Below, in pieces: positions 33,204 to 40,656 of a stretch of 64,000 nucleotides of DNA. This stretch comes from Myxococcaceae bacterium. Its GTDB lineage: Bacteria; Myxococcota; Myxococcia; Myxococcales; Myxococcaceae. Under the pieces are notes generated by a model. That model was not told where the DNA came from, ran no database searches, and was given only the letters and a program-made list of their open reading frames with translations. The translations under genes and the position numbers were made by a program. The stretch spans positions 121,270 through 185,269 of the forward strand of contig JAIBBQ010000001.1 in assembly GCA_019694595.1 (NCBI GenBank), given 5' to 3'. Numbering within the stretch: position 1 is the stretch's first letter; each line of letters begins with the position of its first letter.

Positions 33204-34028
33204 ATGGGTCAGGCGAAGCTCAAGGACGAGGCGCCCGCGATGCAGGCAACCGACACGGTGAGCGACGACGCGCAGGTTGAGAGCCCCTTCGAGCGCCCGA
33301 AGGCGCTGACGCCCAAGGCGCTCGCGGTGCTGGCGGTGATCGCGGCGGTCATCAACATGCCCCTGATTCACTACTACCTGCTGCGCGCGCCGGCGGAGGC
33401 GACCGTCACCCTGCCGTACCGCGACGACTTCGCCGACCCGAAGACGGTGCAGAACAACTACTTCAGCATCGGCGGCCACTGGCGCACGGTGGACGGCTGG
33501 CTCCTGTCGCCCGGCGTGAAGAACAACCCCGCGTGGCTCAAGGCCAAGCTCCCGGCGGACGTGGCGGTGGAGTTCGACGCGCGCTCCACGTCTCCGGAAG
33601 GGGACATCAAGTGCGAGATCTTCGGCGACGGGGTGGACCACGCGTCGGGCTACGTGCTGATTCACGGCGGCTGGGGCAACCAGATCTCGGTCATCGCCCG
33701 GCGTGACGAGCACGGGGTCGCCTTTCCGGCGCTGCAGCAGCAGGCGCGCGAGGCGAACGCGAACCCCGACGACCTGGTGGGTTCGGGTTTCTACAAGGAA
33801 GACACCCGGGTGCGCGTGGAGGCCAACCCCTTCCCGGTGACCATCGGCAAGACGGAGCACTGGCGCATCGAGCGGCGCGGCGCGACCATCAGCTGGAGCA
33901 TCGACGGGCAGCCGTTCATGCAGTTCACCGACCCGCTGCCGCTCAAGGGCGTGGGGCACGATCGCTTCGGCTTCTCCTCGTGGGAAGCGCAGCTCTACTT
34001 CGACAACCTGAGCATCCAGCCGCTGTAA
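33204..34028 (+). CDS. Membrane-anchored concanavalin-like (LamG/DUF1080-type) domain protein
   Basis: A 274-residue protein: 40-residue polar N-terminus, one membrane helix (about 42-60, LAVLAVIAAVINMPLIHYYL) and an extracytoplasmic beta domain. Segments such as YRDDFADP, HWRTVDGWLLSPG, and KTEHWRIERRGATISWSIDG are typical of jelly-roll domains that bind glycans. The fold call is by pattern. The ATG at 33204 is preferred to an upstream GTG because the added residues are not conserved-looking. No operon partner is obvious; 110 bases separate it from the next gene. Confidence 0.6.
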   Translation: MGQAKLKDEAPAMQATDTVSDDAQVESPFERPKALTPKALAVLAVIAAVINMPLIHYYLLRAPAEATVTLPYRDDFADPKTVQNNYFSIGGHWRTVDGWLLSPGVKNNPAWLKAKLPADVAVEFDARSTSPEGDIKCEIFGDGVDHASGYVLIHGGWGNQISVIARRDEHGVAFPALQQQAREANANPDDLVGSGFYKEDTRVRVEANPFPVTIGKTEHWRIERRGATISWSIDGQPFMQFTDPLPLKGVGHDRFGFSSWEAQLYFDNLSIQPL

Positions 34029-34068
34029 GCAGATTTCACTCCGGCGCCGGAAGTTCGGGTTTTGTCTC

Positions 34069-34096
34069 TTGCAGTGAGACCTGAAACAGGTAGGGT
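34069..34096 (+). promoter_or_regulatory. Candidate promoter with internal palindrome
   Basis: TTGCAG (34069-34074) and TAGGGT (34091-34096) lie 16 bases apart and about 43 bases before a lipoprotein start. Between them is the perfect palindrome ACCTG-AAA-CAGGT (34079-34091), a plausible operator. A similar GGTAAGGTGCGCC occurs upstream of the lipoprotein at 63899 (GGTAGGGTGCGCC here), which supports this as a -10 region used by such genes. Confidence 0.35.
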
Positions 34097-34138
34097 GCGC
34101 CACCCCGACTTCTCGGGACCCCTAGGGAGGGAATCACA

Positions 34139-34435
34139 ATGAAGAAGATCATCATCGGTGCGTTTGCGGCGTTCACTCTGGCGGCCTGCGGCGGCGGCGA
34201 CGTCTGCTCCGCTTCCTCGAAGTGCTCGGCGGACCCGAAGCCGACCGACGCGGACAAGACCGCGTGCCAGACGGCGATCAAGGACGGCACCAAGTGTGCG
34301 GCCGAGTACAAGGCCGTGCTGACCTGCGCGCAGAGCAAGCAGAAGTGCACCAGCGACAACAAGACCGACACCACCGCGCTGGTCACCGACTGCATGACCG
34401 AGCTGACCGCGTACACCACCTGCCTGTCGAAGTAA
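34139..34435 (+). CDS. Small lipoprotein, stand-alone eight-cysteine module
   Basis: A 98-residue lipoprotein with lipobox LAAC (C17). The mature part has eight cysteines (23, 29, 43, 53, 63, 70, 85, 95) with spacing C-x5-C-x13-C-x9-C-x9-C-x6-C-x14-C-x9-C, suggesting four disulfides in a helical bundle. The same module with identical spacing forms the C-terminus of two lipoproteins encoded nearby on the other strand; by eye about two thirds of residues agree with the one at 35319. AGGGAGGG precedes the ATG. A strong terminator follows. Function unknown; periplasmic or outer-membrane location is expected. Confidence 0.8.
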   Translation: MKKIIIGAFAAFTLAACGGGDVCSASSKCSADPKPTDADKTACQTAIKDGTKCAAEYKAVLTCAQSKQKCTSDNKTDTTALVTDCMTELTAYTTCLSK

Positions 34436-34463
34436 GTCAGGCTTCAGCGTTCTGCTGAACAGG

Positions 34464-34504
34464 GCGCCGCGTCTCTCTCCGGAGAGGCGCGGCGTTCGTC
34501 TTTT
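34464..34504 (+). terminator. Rho-independent terminator
   Basis: CGCCGCGTCTCTC (34465-34477) and GAGAGGCGCGGCG (34482-34494) pair over 13 bases with one G-U, closed by a very stable TCCG (UNCG-type) tetraloop, then TTCGTCTTTT. It ends the small lipoprotein gene and lies between convergent genes. Confidence 0.85.
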
Positions 34505-34524
34505 CCGGGGTCGGACGCGTCGCT

Positions 34525-35316
34525 TCAGAAGCCGCAGGCGCTCGACATGCCGCCGGTGGGCGTGCAGCGGAGCGCACCGGTCGCGAACTGCATGATGGTC
34601 GCCATGGTGCACGGCTCGAGCGCGTCGAAGCAGCTGATGAGCGCCTCGGTGCGCGCGCGGTCGTCGGCGCTGCAGGACACGGCCGCCTTCTCGCAGGTCG
34701 CCCGGTCGAAGGGCATGGTCGAGCCCGACGGGATGCACTCGGTGTGCTTGGCGTAGAAGCGGGTGGTGAAGGCCTCCAGCGCGTCGCAGAAGGGCAGCTG
34801 GTGGTCCTCGACCTTCTGGATGCCGAAGCTGGGCGCGACCAGGCACACCGGCGCGTGGAACGAGCCCCGGGCGTGTTCCTGGGAGTCGAAGGTGAGGTCG
34901 AAGGAGCCGGCGATGAAGGCCCGGTTGCCGGTCTCCAGCTGGGCGACCGACACCGCGCCGGACACCGCGAGCACCGGAGTCTTCCCGAGTGGGCGGCCCT
35001 GCGCCTGCGCGCGGTTGCCCATGGCAGCGCCGACGGCGTAGGCGCCCACGCCCGGCGCGGCGCCGCCGCTGGTGAGGAGCAGCTCGAGGGTGGAGGCCTC
35101 GACCTTGCCCGCCTTGAGCGCCTCGCAGAGGCCAGGCTGGTCGCTCAGCACGACGCCGAGCGCGTCGAGGTTGCCCCGGGCATCGCGCCCACCGAGGAGC
35201 ACCGCGTCGCGCACCGTGAAGGCGTTCTTGCCGATGGTGCCGTCGAGGTTGCCGGGCGCCTCACCGCAGGCGGCGAGGACGAGAGCGACGGAGAGAACGA
35301 GTGAGGTTCGGAGCAT
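34525..35316 (-). CDS. Lipoprotein with shared N-terminal domain and divergent Cys-rich end
   Basis: A 263-residue lipoprotein with lipobox LAAC (C17). The N-terminal domain shares the family pattern of its two upstream neighbours: GNLDGTIGKNAFTVRDAVLL, then GVVLSDQPGLCEAL. The C-terminal third is rich in Cys but with a different spacing and no similarity to the eight-cysteine module, so this paralogue has exchanged or lost that part. It starts two bases after the stop of the preceding gene and is last in the three-gene unit. No enzymatic motif is visible. Confidence 0.75.
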   Translation of the reverse strand: MLRTSLVLSVALVLAACGEAPGNLDGTIGKNAFTVRDAVLLGGRDARGNLDALGVVLSDQPGLCEALKAGKVEASTLELLLTSGGAAPGVGAYAVGAAMGNRAQAQGRPLGKTPVLAVSGAVSVAQLETGNRAFIAGSFDLTFDSQEHARGSFHAPVCLVAPSFGIQKVEDHQLPFCDALEAFTTRFYAKHTECIPSGSTMPFDRATCEKAAVSCSADDRARTEALISCFDALEPCTMATIMQFATGALRCTPTGGMSSACGF

Positions 35317-35318
35317 GG

Positions 35319-36086
35319 TCACTTCTGGACGCAGGCGACGTAGGCGTCGAGCTCGGGCTTGCAGTCGGTGGCGAAGGCGGTCGAGTCCGTCTTGTTCTCG
35401 GTGGTGCACTTCTGCTTGCTCTGCAGGCACACCAGCACGCCCCGGTACTCGGCCGAGCACTTGGTGTCGCTCTTGAGGGCGGTCTGACAGGCCTTCTTGT
35501 CGGCATCGCTCGACATGGGGTCGGCGGAGCACTTCGACGGGGTGTTGCAGAGGTCGCCGCCGACGCCGATGACGGTGACGGTGTTTCCCACCACGCAGAG
35601 CGGCGCGTTGAAGCTCCCGGTGACCTTCTCCAGCGCCTCGCCCAGCGTGAGCTCGTAGGTGCCGGCGGCGGACCCATCGGCCCCGGAGCGCAGCGCGGAC
35701 AGCTTCACCGTGCCGGCCTTGGCGTCGAAGTTGGAGACCGAGGTCCCCACGGTCCTGCGCAGCGAGGCGCGCGCCTGGAGCCCTCCGGTCGCCTCGACGC
35801 GGTAGTCACCCGGCGTCGGCGGGACCAGGGCGCCCGAGGCGCCGGTGGAGGTGAGGGAGATGCCGAGCGCGTTGCCGGCGAGCTTGTTGCTCGACAGCTG
35901 GGCGCAGAGGTCGACCTGGTCGGACAGCACGATGACGAGCCCGGTGAGGTTACCGCTGGAGTCGGTGCCGGTGACCAGCGCGGACTGCTTCACCACCAGG
36001 CTCTCGCCTCCGACGGTGCCGGTGAACGAGTTGCCCGAGCCGCAGGCAGCCAGGGACAGAAGAACGGTACAGGCGAGGTAGCGCAT
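35319..36086 (-). CDS. Two-domain lipoprotein with eight-cysteine C-terminal module
   Basis: A 255-residue lipoprotein (lipobox LAAC, C15). The N-terminal domain (about 18-170) has the family markers GNSFTGTVGGESLVVKQSAL, LVIVLSDQVDLCAQL and FNAPLCVVG. The C-terminal 77 residues reproduce the whole mature part of the small lipoprotein at 34139 with all eight cysteines in register. The middle gene of a (-) trio; the gap to the upstream paralogue is 70 bases and carries a decayed copy of the ftsZ terminator region. Function unknown. Confidence 0.8.
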   Translation of the reverse strand: MRYLACTVLLSLAACGSGNSFTGTVGGESLVVKQSALVTGTDSSGNLTGLVIVLSDQVDLCAQLSSNKLAGNALGISLTSTGASGALVPPTPGDYRVEATGGLQARASLRRTVGTSVSNFDAKAGTVKLSALRSGADGSAAGTYELTLGEALEKVTGSFNAPLCVVGNTVTVIGVGGDLCNTPSKCSADPMSSDADKKACQTALKSDTKCSAEYRGVLVCLQSKQKCTTENKTDSTAFATDCKPELDAYVACVQK

Positions 36087-36156
36087 GGGAGAGCCCCCAG
36101 GAGAAGAGGGCGCAGGCCTACCCCAGACGCCGCTCGCGAAGGAAGCGGCCCGCCCC

Positions 36157-36918
36157 CTACCCCGCCTTGCAGGTCAGGTAGGCCTGGGTCTCGCTCTTGC
36201 AGTCCATGCCCAGGCTCTCGGCGTTGGTCTTCCGCTCCTTGGTGCACTTCTGCTTGGTCTGCGCGCAGGCGAGCAGCGCGCGGGTCTGCGCGGCGCACTT
36301 GGCGCCGTCCTTCAGCGCGGCGCGGCAGTCGGCCACGGTGGTCGCGGTGGGCGGCCCGTCGGCGGGGCAGCGCGAGACGGCGATGCAGGGGTCGTCGCCC
36401 ACGGTGAGCAGGCGGTCGGCGCCGACGTCGCACAGCGGAGCGTCGAAGGTGCCGGTGGTGCGCTCGAGGTCCTCTCCGAAGCTCAGGTCGAACCACCCGG
36501 AGCTGCTGCCCCGGGCGCCGTCGCGCAGCACCGACTTGAGCTTCACGGTGCCCACGCTGGCGTCGCCGGCCACCGCGCCGCCCCGGCGGAGCACGCCGAG
36601 CACCAGGTTGCCGGTGGGAAGCTGCGGCTCGTAGTCGCCCGGCAGCGGGGCGGTGAGCGCGTCGCGGTCGTCGGTGGAGACGAGCACCAGCGCGAGCGCG
36701 TCGCCGTCGAGCGTGCCGCCCTTGAGCTGGCTGCAGACGTTCGCCTGGTCCGACAGCACGATGGTGAGGGCCGTGGGGTCGCCGATGGCGTTGGCACCGA
36801 TGACCAGGGCCGAGCTCTTCACCTTGAGGCCGGAGCCGCCGATGGTGCCGGTGAACGTGTTGCCGGGGCCGCCAGCGCAGGCGCAGGCGAGGAGCGAAGC
36901 GAAGAGTGCGCGGCGCAT
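36157..36918 (-). CDS. Two-domain lipoprotein with eight-cysteine C-terminal module
   Basis: A 253-residue lipoprotein (lipobox around C12, LLAC). Domain order equals the neighbour at 35319: GNTFTGTIGGSGLKVKSSAL, LTIVLSDQANVCSQL, TFDAPLCDVG, then a C-terminal module with eight cysteines in the same spacing but more diverged sequence. The start at 36918 is chosen because it begins the signal peptide (MRRALFASLLACA); an ATG eight codons upstream would lie before it. It is the first gene after the ftsZ terminator. Confidence 0.8.
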   Translation of the reverse strand: MRRALFASLLACACAGGPGNTFTGTIGGSGLKVKSSALVIGANAIGDPTALTIVLSDQANVCSQLKGGTLDGDALALVLVSTDDRDALTAPLPGDYEPQLPTGNLVLGVLRRGGAVAGDASVGTVKLKSVLRDGARGSSSGWFDLSFGEDLERTTGTFDAPLCDVGADRLLTVGDDPCIAVSRCPADGPPTATTVADCRAALKDGAKCAAQTRALLACAQTKQKCTKERKTNAESLGMDCKSETQAYLTCKAG

Positions 36919-36933
36919 GTGACGGCTCCCTCG

Positions 36934-36973
36934 AAAAGACAACGGGCGCCTGGGGACTAGCCCAGACGCCCGT
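36934..36973 (-). terminator. Rho-independent terminator of the dcw cluster
   Basis: On the minus strand ACGGGCGTCTGGG (36973-36961) pairs with CCCAGGCGCCCGT (36954-36942) over 13 bases with one G-U and a six-base loop, followed by TGTCTTTT. It lies 24 bases beyond the ftsZ stop and cleanly ends the 19-kb division operon. Confidence 0.85.
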
Positions 36974-36996
36974 CGCGAAGAAGGCCCGTGTGCCGG

Positions 36997-38277
36997 CTAC
37001 GGCATCTCGGTGTGACCCTGCCGGCGCAGGAAGGTGGGAATGTCGAACTGGTCCTCGTCGAGCGGCAGCGAGGCGTCGCGGGGAGCGGTGTGGCGAGGCA
37101 CCACGACGCGGTGCTCGTTGGACAGGGTGCGGGCGCCCGGCTTGGTGGACGAAGGCACCAGCGTGGCGACCTCTTCCGCGCGGGTGACCACCGGCGGCGG
37201 CTGCGCGCTCACGGTGACCGTGGGCAGCGGCTGCGCCGGGGCGCGGGTGATGAGCGGCACCTGCACCGGGCGCTCGATGATGGTCGGCTGCTGCTGCTGG
37301 CCGCGCGCGGCCACCTTGGTGGGCTGGCCGGTGAAGCCGGTGGCGATGATGGTGATCTTGACCCCATCGCGCATGTTCTCGTCGATGAGCGAGCCGAAGA
37401 TGATGTTGCACTCCGGATCCGCAGCGTCGTACACGAGCGAGAGCGCCTGATCGACCTCGTTGAGCGTGAGGTCTCGGCCGCCGGTGATGTTGACCAGGAT
37501 GCCGCGGGCGCCGTCGATGGTGACGTCCTCGAGCAGGGGGCTGGCGATGGCTTCCTGCACCGCGCGCAGCGCCCGGTTCTCGCCGCTGGCGGCGCCGGTG
37601 CCCATGAGCGCGAGGCCTTGCTCGCTCATGATGGTCTTCACGTCGGCGAAGTCGACGTTGATGTAGCCGTGGTACTGGATGAGATCGGAGATGCCGCGCA
37701 CCGCGTTGAGCAGCACGGTGTCGGCCATCTTGAACGCCTCGAGCAGCGGCAGGTTCTGCGCCGAGAGCGTGAGCAGCCGCTGGTTGGGAATGGTGATCAG
37801 GGTGTCGACGGCCGCCTTGATCTCCTGCATGCCCTGCTCCGCGGCCTTGCGGCGGCGGTTGCCTTCGAAGATGAACGGCTTGGTCACCACGCCGACGGTG
37901 AGGCAGCCCATGGAGCGGGCGATGTCGGCGATGACGGGGGCCGCGCCGGTGCCGGTGCCGCCGCCCATGCCGGCGGTGACGAAGACCATGTCGGCGCCTT
38001 CGAGGTGCTTGGCGATCTCGTCCTTCGACGCGGTGGCCGCCTGACGGCCGACTTCGGGGTCGGCGCCGGCGCCGAGGCCGCGGGTGAGCTCGGCGCCCAG
38101 GTGCACCTTGGTGCCGGCCTTGTTGGTGGCGAGCGCCTGCACGTCGGTGTTGCAGGCGATGAAGTCGACCCGCTCGAGGCCGGAGTCGATCATGGTGTTG
38201 ACCGCGTTGCAGCCCGCGCCGCCCACACCGACCACCCGGATCTGCGCCGTCTTCTTGCTCTGCTCGTAGATGTCCAT
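36997..38277 (-). CDS. ftsZ: Cell division GTPase FtsZ
   Basis: A 426-residue FtsZ. The GTP-binding signature GGGTGTG is present (GMGGGTGTGAAPVIA), with NTDVQAL upstream and the T7 loop NVDFADV. The linker after about residue 325 is long and variable, and the C-terminal peptide DIPTFLRRQ, which binds FtsA and other partners, is intact at 409-417. FtsZ polymerises into the division ring. The ATG at 38277 gives the normal N-terminus and has AAGGA upstream. The 133-base gap after ftsA holds a candidate promoter and a motif shared with ftsQ. Confidence 0.97.
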   Translation of the reverse strand: MDIYEQSKKTAQIRVVGVGGAGCNAVNTMIDSGLERVDFIACNTDVQALATNKAGTKVHLGAELTRGLGAGADPEVGRQAATASKDEIAKHLEGADMVFVTAGMGGGTGTGAAPVIADIARSMGCLTVGVVTKPFIFEGNRRRKAAEQGMQEIKAAVDTLITIPNQRLLTLSAQNLPLLEAFKMADTVLLNAVRGISDLIQYHGYINVDFADVKTIMSEQGLALMGTGAASGENRALRAVQEAIASPLLEDVTIDGARGILVNITGGRDLTLNEVDQALSLVYDAADPECNIIFGSLIDENMRDGVKITIIATGFTGQPTKVAARGQQQQPTIIERPVQVPLITRAPAQPLPTVTVSAQPPPVVTRAEEVATLVPSSTKPGARTLSNEHRVVVPRHTAPRDASLPLDEDQFDIPTFLRRQGHTEMP

Positions 38278-38320
38278 GGTTCCTTCGATTCCTTGTGCGT
38301 TGTCCGGGGGTACCGCTTCG

Positions 38321-38374
38321 AATCTTGGGCCAGGTGAGGAGGCCCGCAAGTTTTCAGCTACGTCGCTGTAGCAG
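38321..38374 (-). promoter_or_regulatory. Candidate ftsZ promoter with upstream motif shared with ftsQ
   Basis: The plus-strand motif CAGCTACGTCGCTGTAGCAG (38355-38374) differs from the one upstream of ftsQ at two of 20 positions and is 78-97 bases from the ftsZ ATG. Next to it on the minus strand are TTGCGG (38349-38344) and AAGATT (38326-38321) spaced by 17. GCTAC and GTAGC inside the motif form an inverted repeat. Confidence 0.5.
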
Positions 38375-38410
38375 TGGGGGCGCACCTGCCCCCGGAGGGG
38401 TCAGGCCCGC

Positions 38411-39643
38411 CTAGAAGACCTCGCGGAGCCACTCGCTCATGCGGCCCTTGACCTTCTTGAAGACGTTCTCGTCGCGGATGCGGAACATGCGGCGGTCGCT
38501 GTGCTTGGCGCCGTAGACCACCAGCCCGACGCCGGTGGCGTAGATCGGGCTCTTCACCACGTCGACCAGGCCACCGATGCCGCGGGGCACGCCCTTGCGC
38601 ACCGGCACGCCCATGACTTCCTCGGCGAGCTCGCTCATGCCGGGCAGCAGGGTCGACCCGCCGGTGATGACCACGCCGGAGGTGAGCATCTCCGAGAAGC
38701 CGTTGCGCTCGACCTCGCGGTGCACGAGCTGGAAGATCTCTTCCACGCGGGGCTCGAGGATCTCGCAGAGGATCTGCCGGCCCATCACGCGGGGCTCGCG
38801 GCCGCCGACCGACGGCACCTCGATCATCTCCTGCTTGTCGACCAGCGAGGTGAGCGCGCAGCCGTACTTCTGCTTGATGCGCTCGGCCTGCTCCATGGGG
38901 GTGCGCAGCCCGACGGCGATGTCGTTGGTGAGGTTGTTGCCGCCGAGCGCGAGCACCGCGGTGTGCACGATGGACCCGCCGGAGAAGATGGCGATGTCGG
39001 TGGTGCCGCCGCCGATGTCGACCAGGCAGACGCCGAGTTCCTTCTCTTCGTCGGTGAGCACCGCCTCGCTGGACGCGAGCGGCTGGAGCACGATGTCGGC
39101 GACGTTGAGCCCGGTGCGGTTGGCGCACTTGACGATGTTCTGCGCGCTGGCGACGGCGCCGGTGACGATGTGCACCTTGGCCTCGAGCCGGTAGCCCGCC
39201 ATGCCCAGCGGTTCCTTGATGCCGCCCTGGTCGTCGACGATGAACTCCTGAGGGAGCACGTGGATGACTTCGCGGTCGACGGGGATGTTCACCGTCTTCG
39301 CCTGCTCGATGACCCGGGCGATGTCGGCGTCGCGCACTTCCTTGTCCTTGAGCGCGACCACGCCGCGGCTGCCGAAGCCCTTGATGTGGCCGCCGGCGAT
39401 GCCCGTGTAGACGTTCTGGATCTCGGTGCCGGCCATGGCCTCGGCCTCTTCGATGGCGCGGCGGATGGAGCCGACGGTGGCCTCGATGTTCACCACCACG
39501 CCCTTGCGCAGGCCCTTCGACGGGTGGGTGCCGATGCCGATGATGTCGATGCCGTCGTCGCCGACCTCTCCGACGATGGCGCAGATCTTCGTCGTGCCGA
39601 TGTCCAGCCCGACGATGATCTCTCCGCCCTTCTTGTTTGCCAT
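38411..39643 (-). CDS. ftsA: Cell division protein FtsA
   Basis: A 410-residue actin-like protein. The phosphate-1 loop VGLDIGTTKICAIVG and phosphate-2 VDIGGGTTDIAIF are clear, and the 1C domain lies between residues 85 and 165 as in other FtsA. The C-terminal KGRMSEWLREVF is the amphipathic membrane-targeting helix. FtsA tethers FtsZ filaments to the membrane and recruits later division proteins. GGGAGC precedes the ATG. It lies between ftsQ (43-base gap) and ftsZ. Confidence 0.96.
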   Translation of the reverse strand: MANKKGGEIIVGLDIGTTKICAIVGEVGDDGIDIIGIGTHPSKGLRKGVVVNIEATVGSIRRAIEEAEAMAGTEIQNVYTGIAGGHIKGFGSRGVVALKDKEVRDADIARVIEQAKTVNIPVDREVIHVLPQEFIVDDQGGIKEPLGMAGYRLEAKVHIVTGAVASAQNIVKCANRTGLNVADIVLQPLASSEAVLTDEEKELGVCLVDIGGGTTDIAIFSGGSIVHTAVLALGGNNLTNDIAVGLRTPMEQAERIKQKYGCALTSLVDKQEMIEVPSVGGREPRVMGRQILCEILEPRVEEIFQLVHREVERNGFSEMLTSGVVITGGSTLLPGMSELAEEVMGVPVRKGVPRGIGGLVDVVKSPIYATGVGLVVYGAKHSDRRMFRIRDENVFKKVKGRMSEWLREVF

Positions 39644-39686
39644 GATGTGTTGCTCCCGTGATGCCGTGCTCTTTCGAGCGCCGGAG

Positions 39687-40541
39687 TTACTGCCCCTTGG
39701 ATCGCGAGCCCTTCTCAGGGACCGCGGAGGAAAGTTGAACCGCGACCCAGCCCGGCCGGGTGCGGTGATCGAGACGGATGACCTGGGCCGTCAGCTTCTG
39801 ACGACCGAGTTCGCTGCGGATGCGTGAGAAGCGGTCGAGCTTGGCGTCGAGGTCGCCTTCGCCGAGCCGGAGCTCGACGCCGTCGGCGAGCACCAGGGTG
39901 ACGCCGGTGTCGTCGAGGCGCGCTTCCGACGGGCGGGCCGATTCCTTGCGGCGCTCCCAGGCGGCGAGCGCCGCGAGGCCGAGGCGCAGCTGGGCGGCGC
40001 CGTCGAGGGGGTCCTTGGTCCACGCGTCGCGGTCGAGCCCGGTGATGAGCGGGAGGTCGAGCGCGTCGACCGCCGCGAGCTTCTTGAACGGGTGGCCTTC
40101 GCCGTCGATGAGGTAGAGGTCGCCGATGGCGGCGATGGCGGCGGGCTGGTGCTCTTCGACGAGCACCGACAGCCGCGACGGCAGGCGGCGGGTGAGCCGC
40201 ACGCTCTTGACCCACGGGTTGGTGGCGATGGCCTTCTCGACCGCGGGCAGGTCGAGCGCCAGCAGGTTCGAGCCTTCGACCAGGCCGGCCGCGCGGGCGA
40301 GCTCGACGGGCGCGGTGTGCTGCGCGCCCGCCCAGTCGATCTTGGTGAGCGCGAACTGCGGCGCGCGCTGCGCCCAGCTCCACGCCTTGCGCGCCCCGGC
40401 GCCGAGACCGAGCGCGAGCGCGAGCCCCAGGACGACGCGGGCCACCACCGGCGCGCGGCGCGCGACGACCGCCTTCACCTCGGCGGTGCGCTTGGCGGGG
40501 TCGACACGCCGGCGATTCTTCTTGGCCCGGAGGAGCGTCAT
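39687..40541 (-). CDS. ftsQ: Cell division protein FtsQ/DivIB
   Basis: A 284-residue bitopic protein: basic cytoplasmic N-terminus (KKNRRRVDPAKR), one membrane helix (about 33-52), a POTRA domain (about 62-130, with FALTKIDWAGAQH and NPWVKSVRLTRRLPSRLSVLVEE) and a beta domain. This is the FtsQ layout; it bridges FtsA-side and FtsL/FtsI-side proteins of the divisome. The ATG at 40541 is preferred, but it lacks a clear SD, and a GTG 48 bases upstream is in frame. The 115-base gap to ddl carries the motif shared with ftsZ. Confidence 0.9.
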   Translation of the reverse strand: MTLLRAKKNRRRVDPAKRTAEVKAVVARRAPVVARVVLGLALALGLGAGARKAWSWAQRAPQFALTKIDWAGAQHTAPVELARAAGLVEGSNLLALDLPAVEKAIATNPWVKSVRLTRRLPSRLSVLVEEHQPAAIAAIGDLYLIDGEGHPFKKLAAVDALDLPLITGLDRDAWTKDPLDGAAQLRLGLAALAAWERRKESARPSEARLDDTGVTLVLADGVELRLGEGDLDAKLDRFSRIRSELGRQKLTAQVIRLDHRTRPGWVAVQLSSAVPEKGSRSKGQ

Positions 40542-40583
40542 GGGAGGGGGGGAACCGCAGCGGCGACGACGACGGAATCGTCG

Positions 40584-40636
40584 AGCCACCTGTGGAAGGG
40601 CGCAATTTTTCCGCTGCAGCCACGTCGCTGTTGCAG
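40584..40636 (-). promoter_or_regulatory. Candidate ftsQ promoter with upstream motif shared with ftsZ
   Basis: The plus-strand motif CAGCCACGTCGCTGTTGCAG (40617-40636) is 76-95 bases before the ftsQ ATG, the same distance as its near-copy before ftsZ. Beyond it lies CGCAATTTTTC (40601-40611), matching CGCAAGTTTTC at ftsZ. On the minus strand this gives TTGCGC as a -35-like box, with an ACGATT about 18 bases on. Confidence 0.5.
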
Positions 40637-40656
40637 GTAGGTGCGCATCGGACCTT

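Noticed and set aside
40542..40589. Earlier GTG start for FtsQ
   Set aside because: It would add 16 mostly Arg residues through the candidate promoter region. It is kept as an alternative, since neither start has a clear SD.
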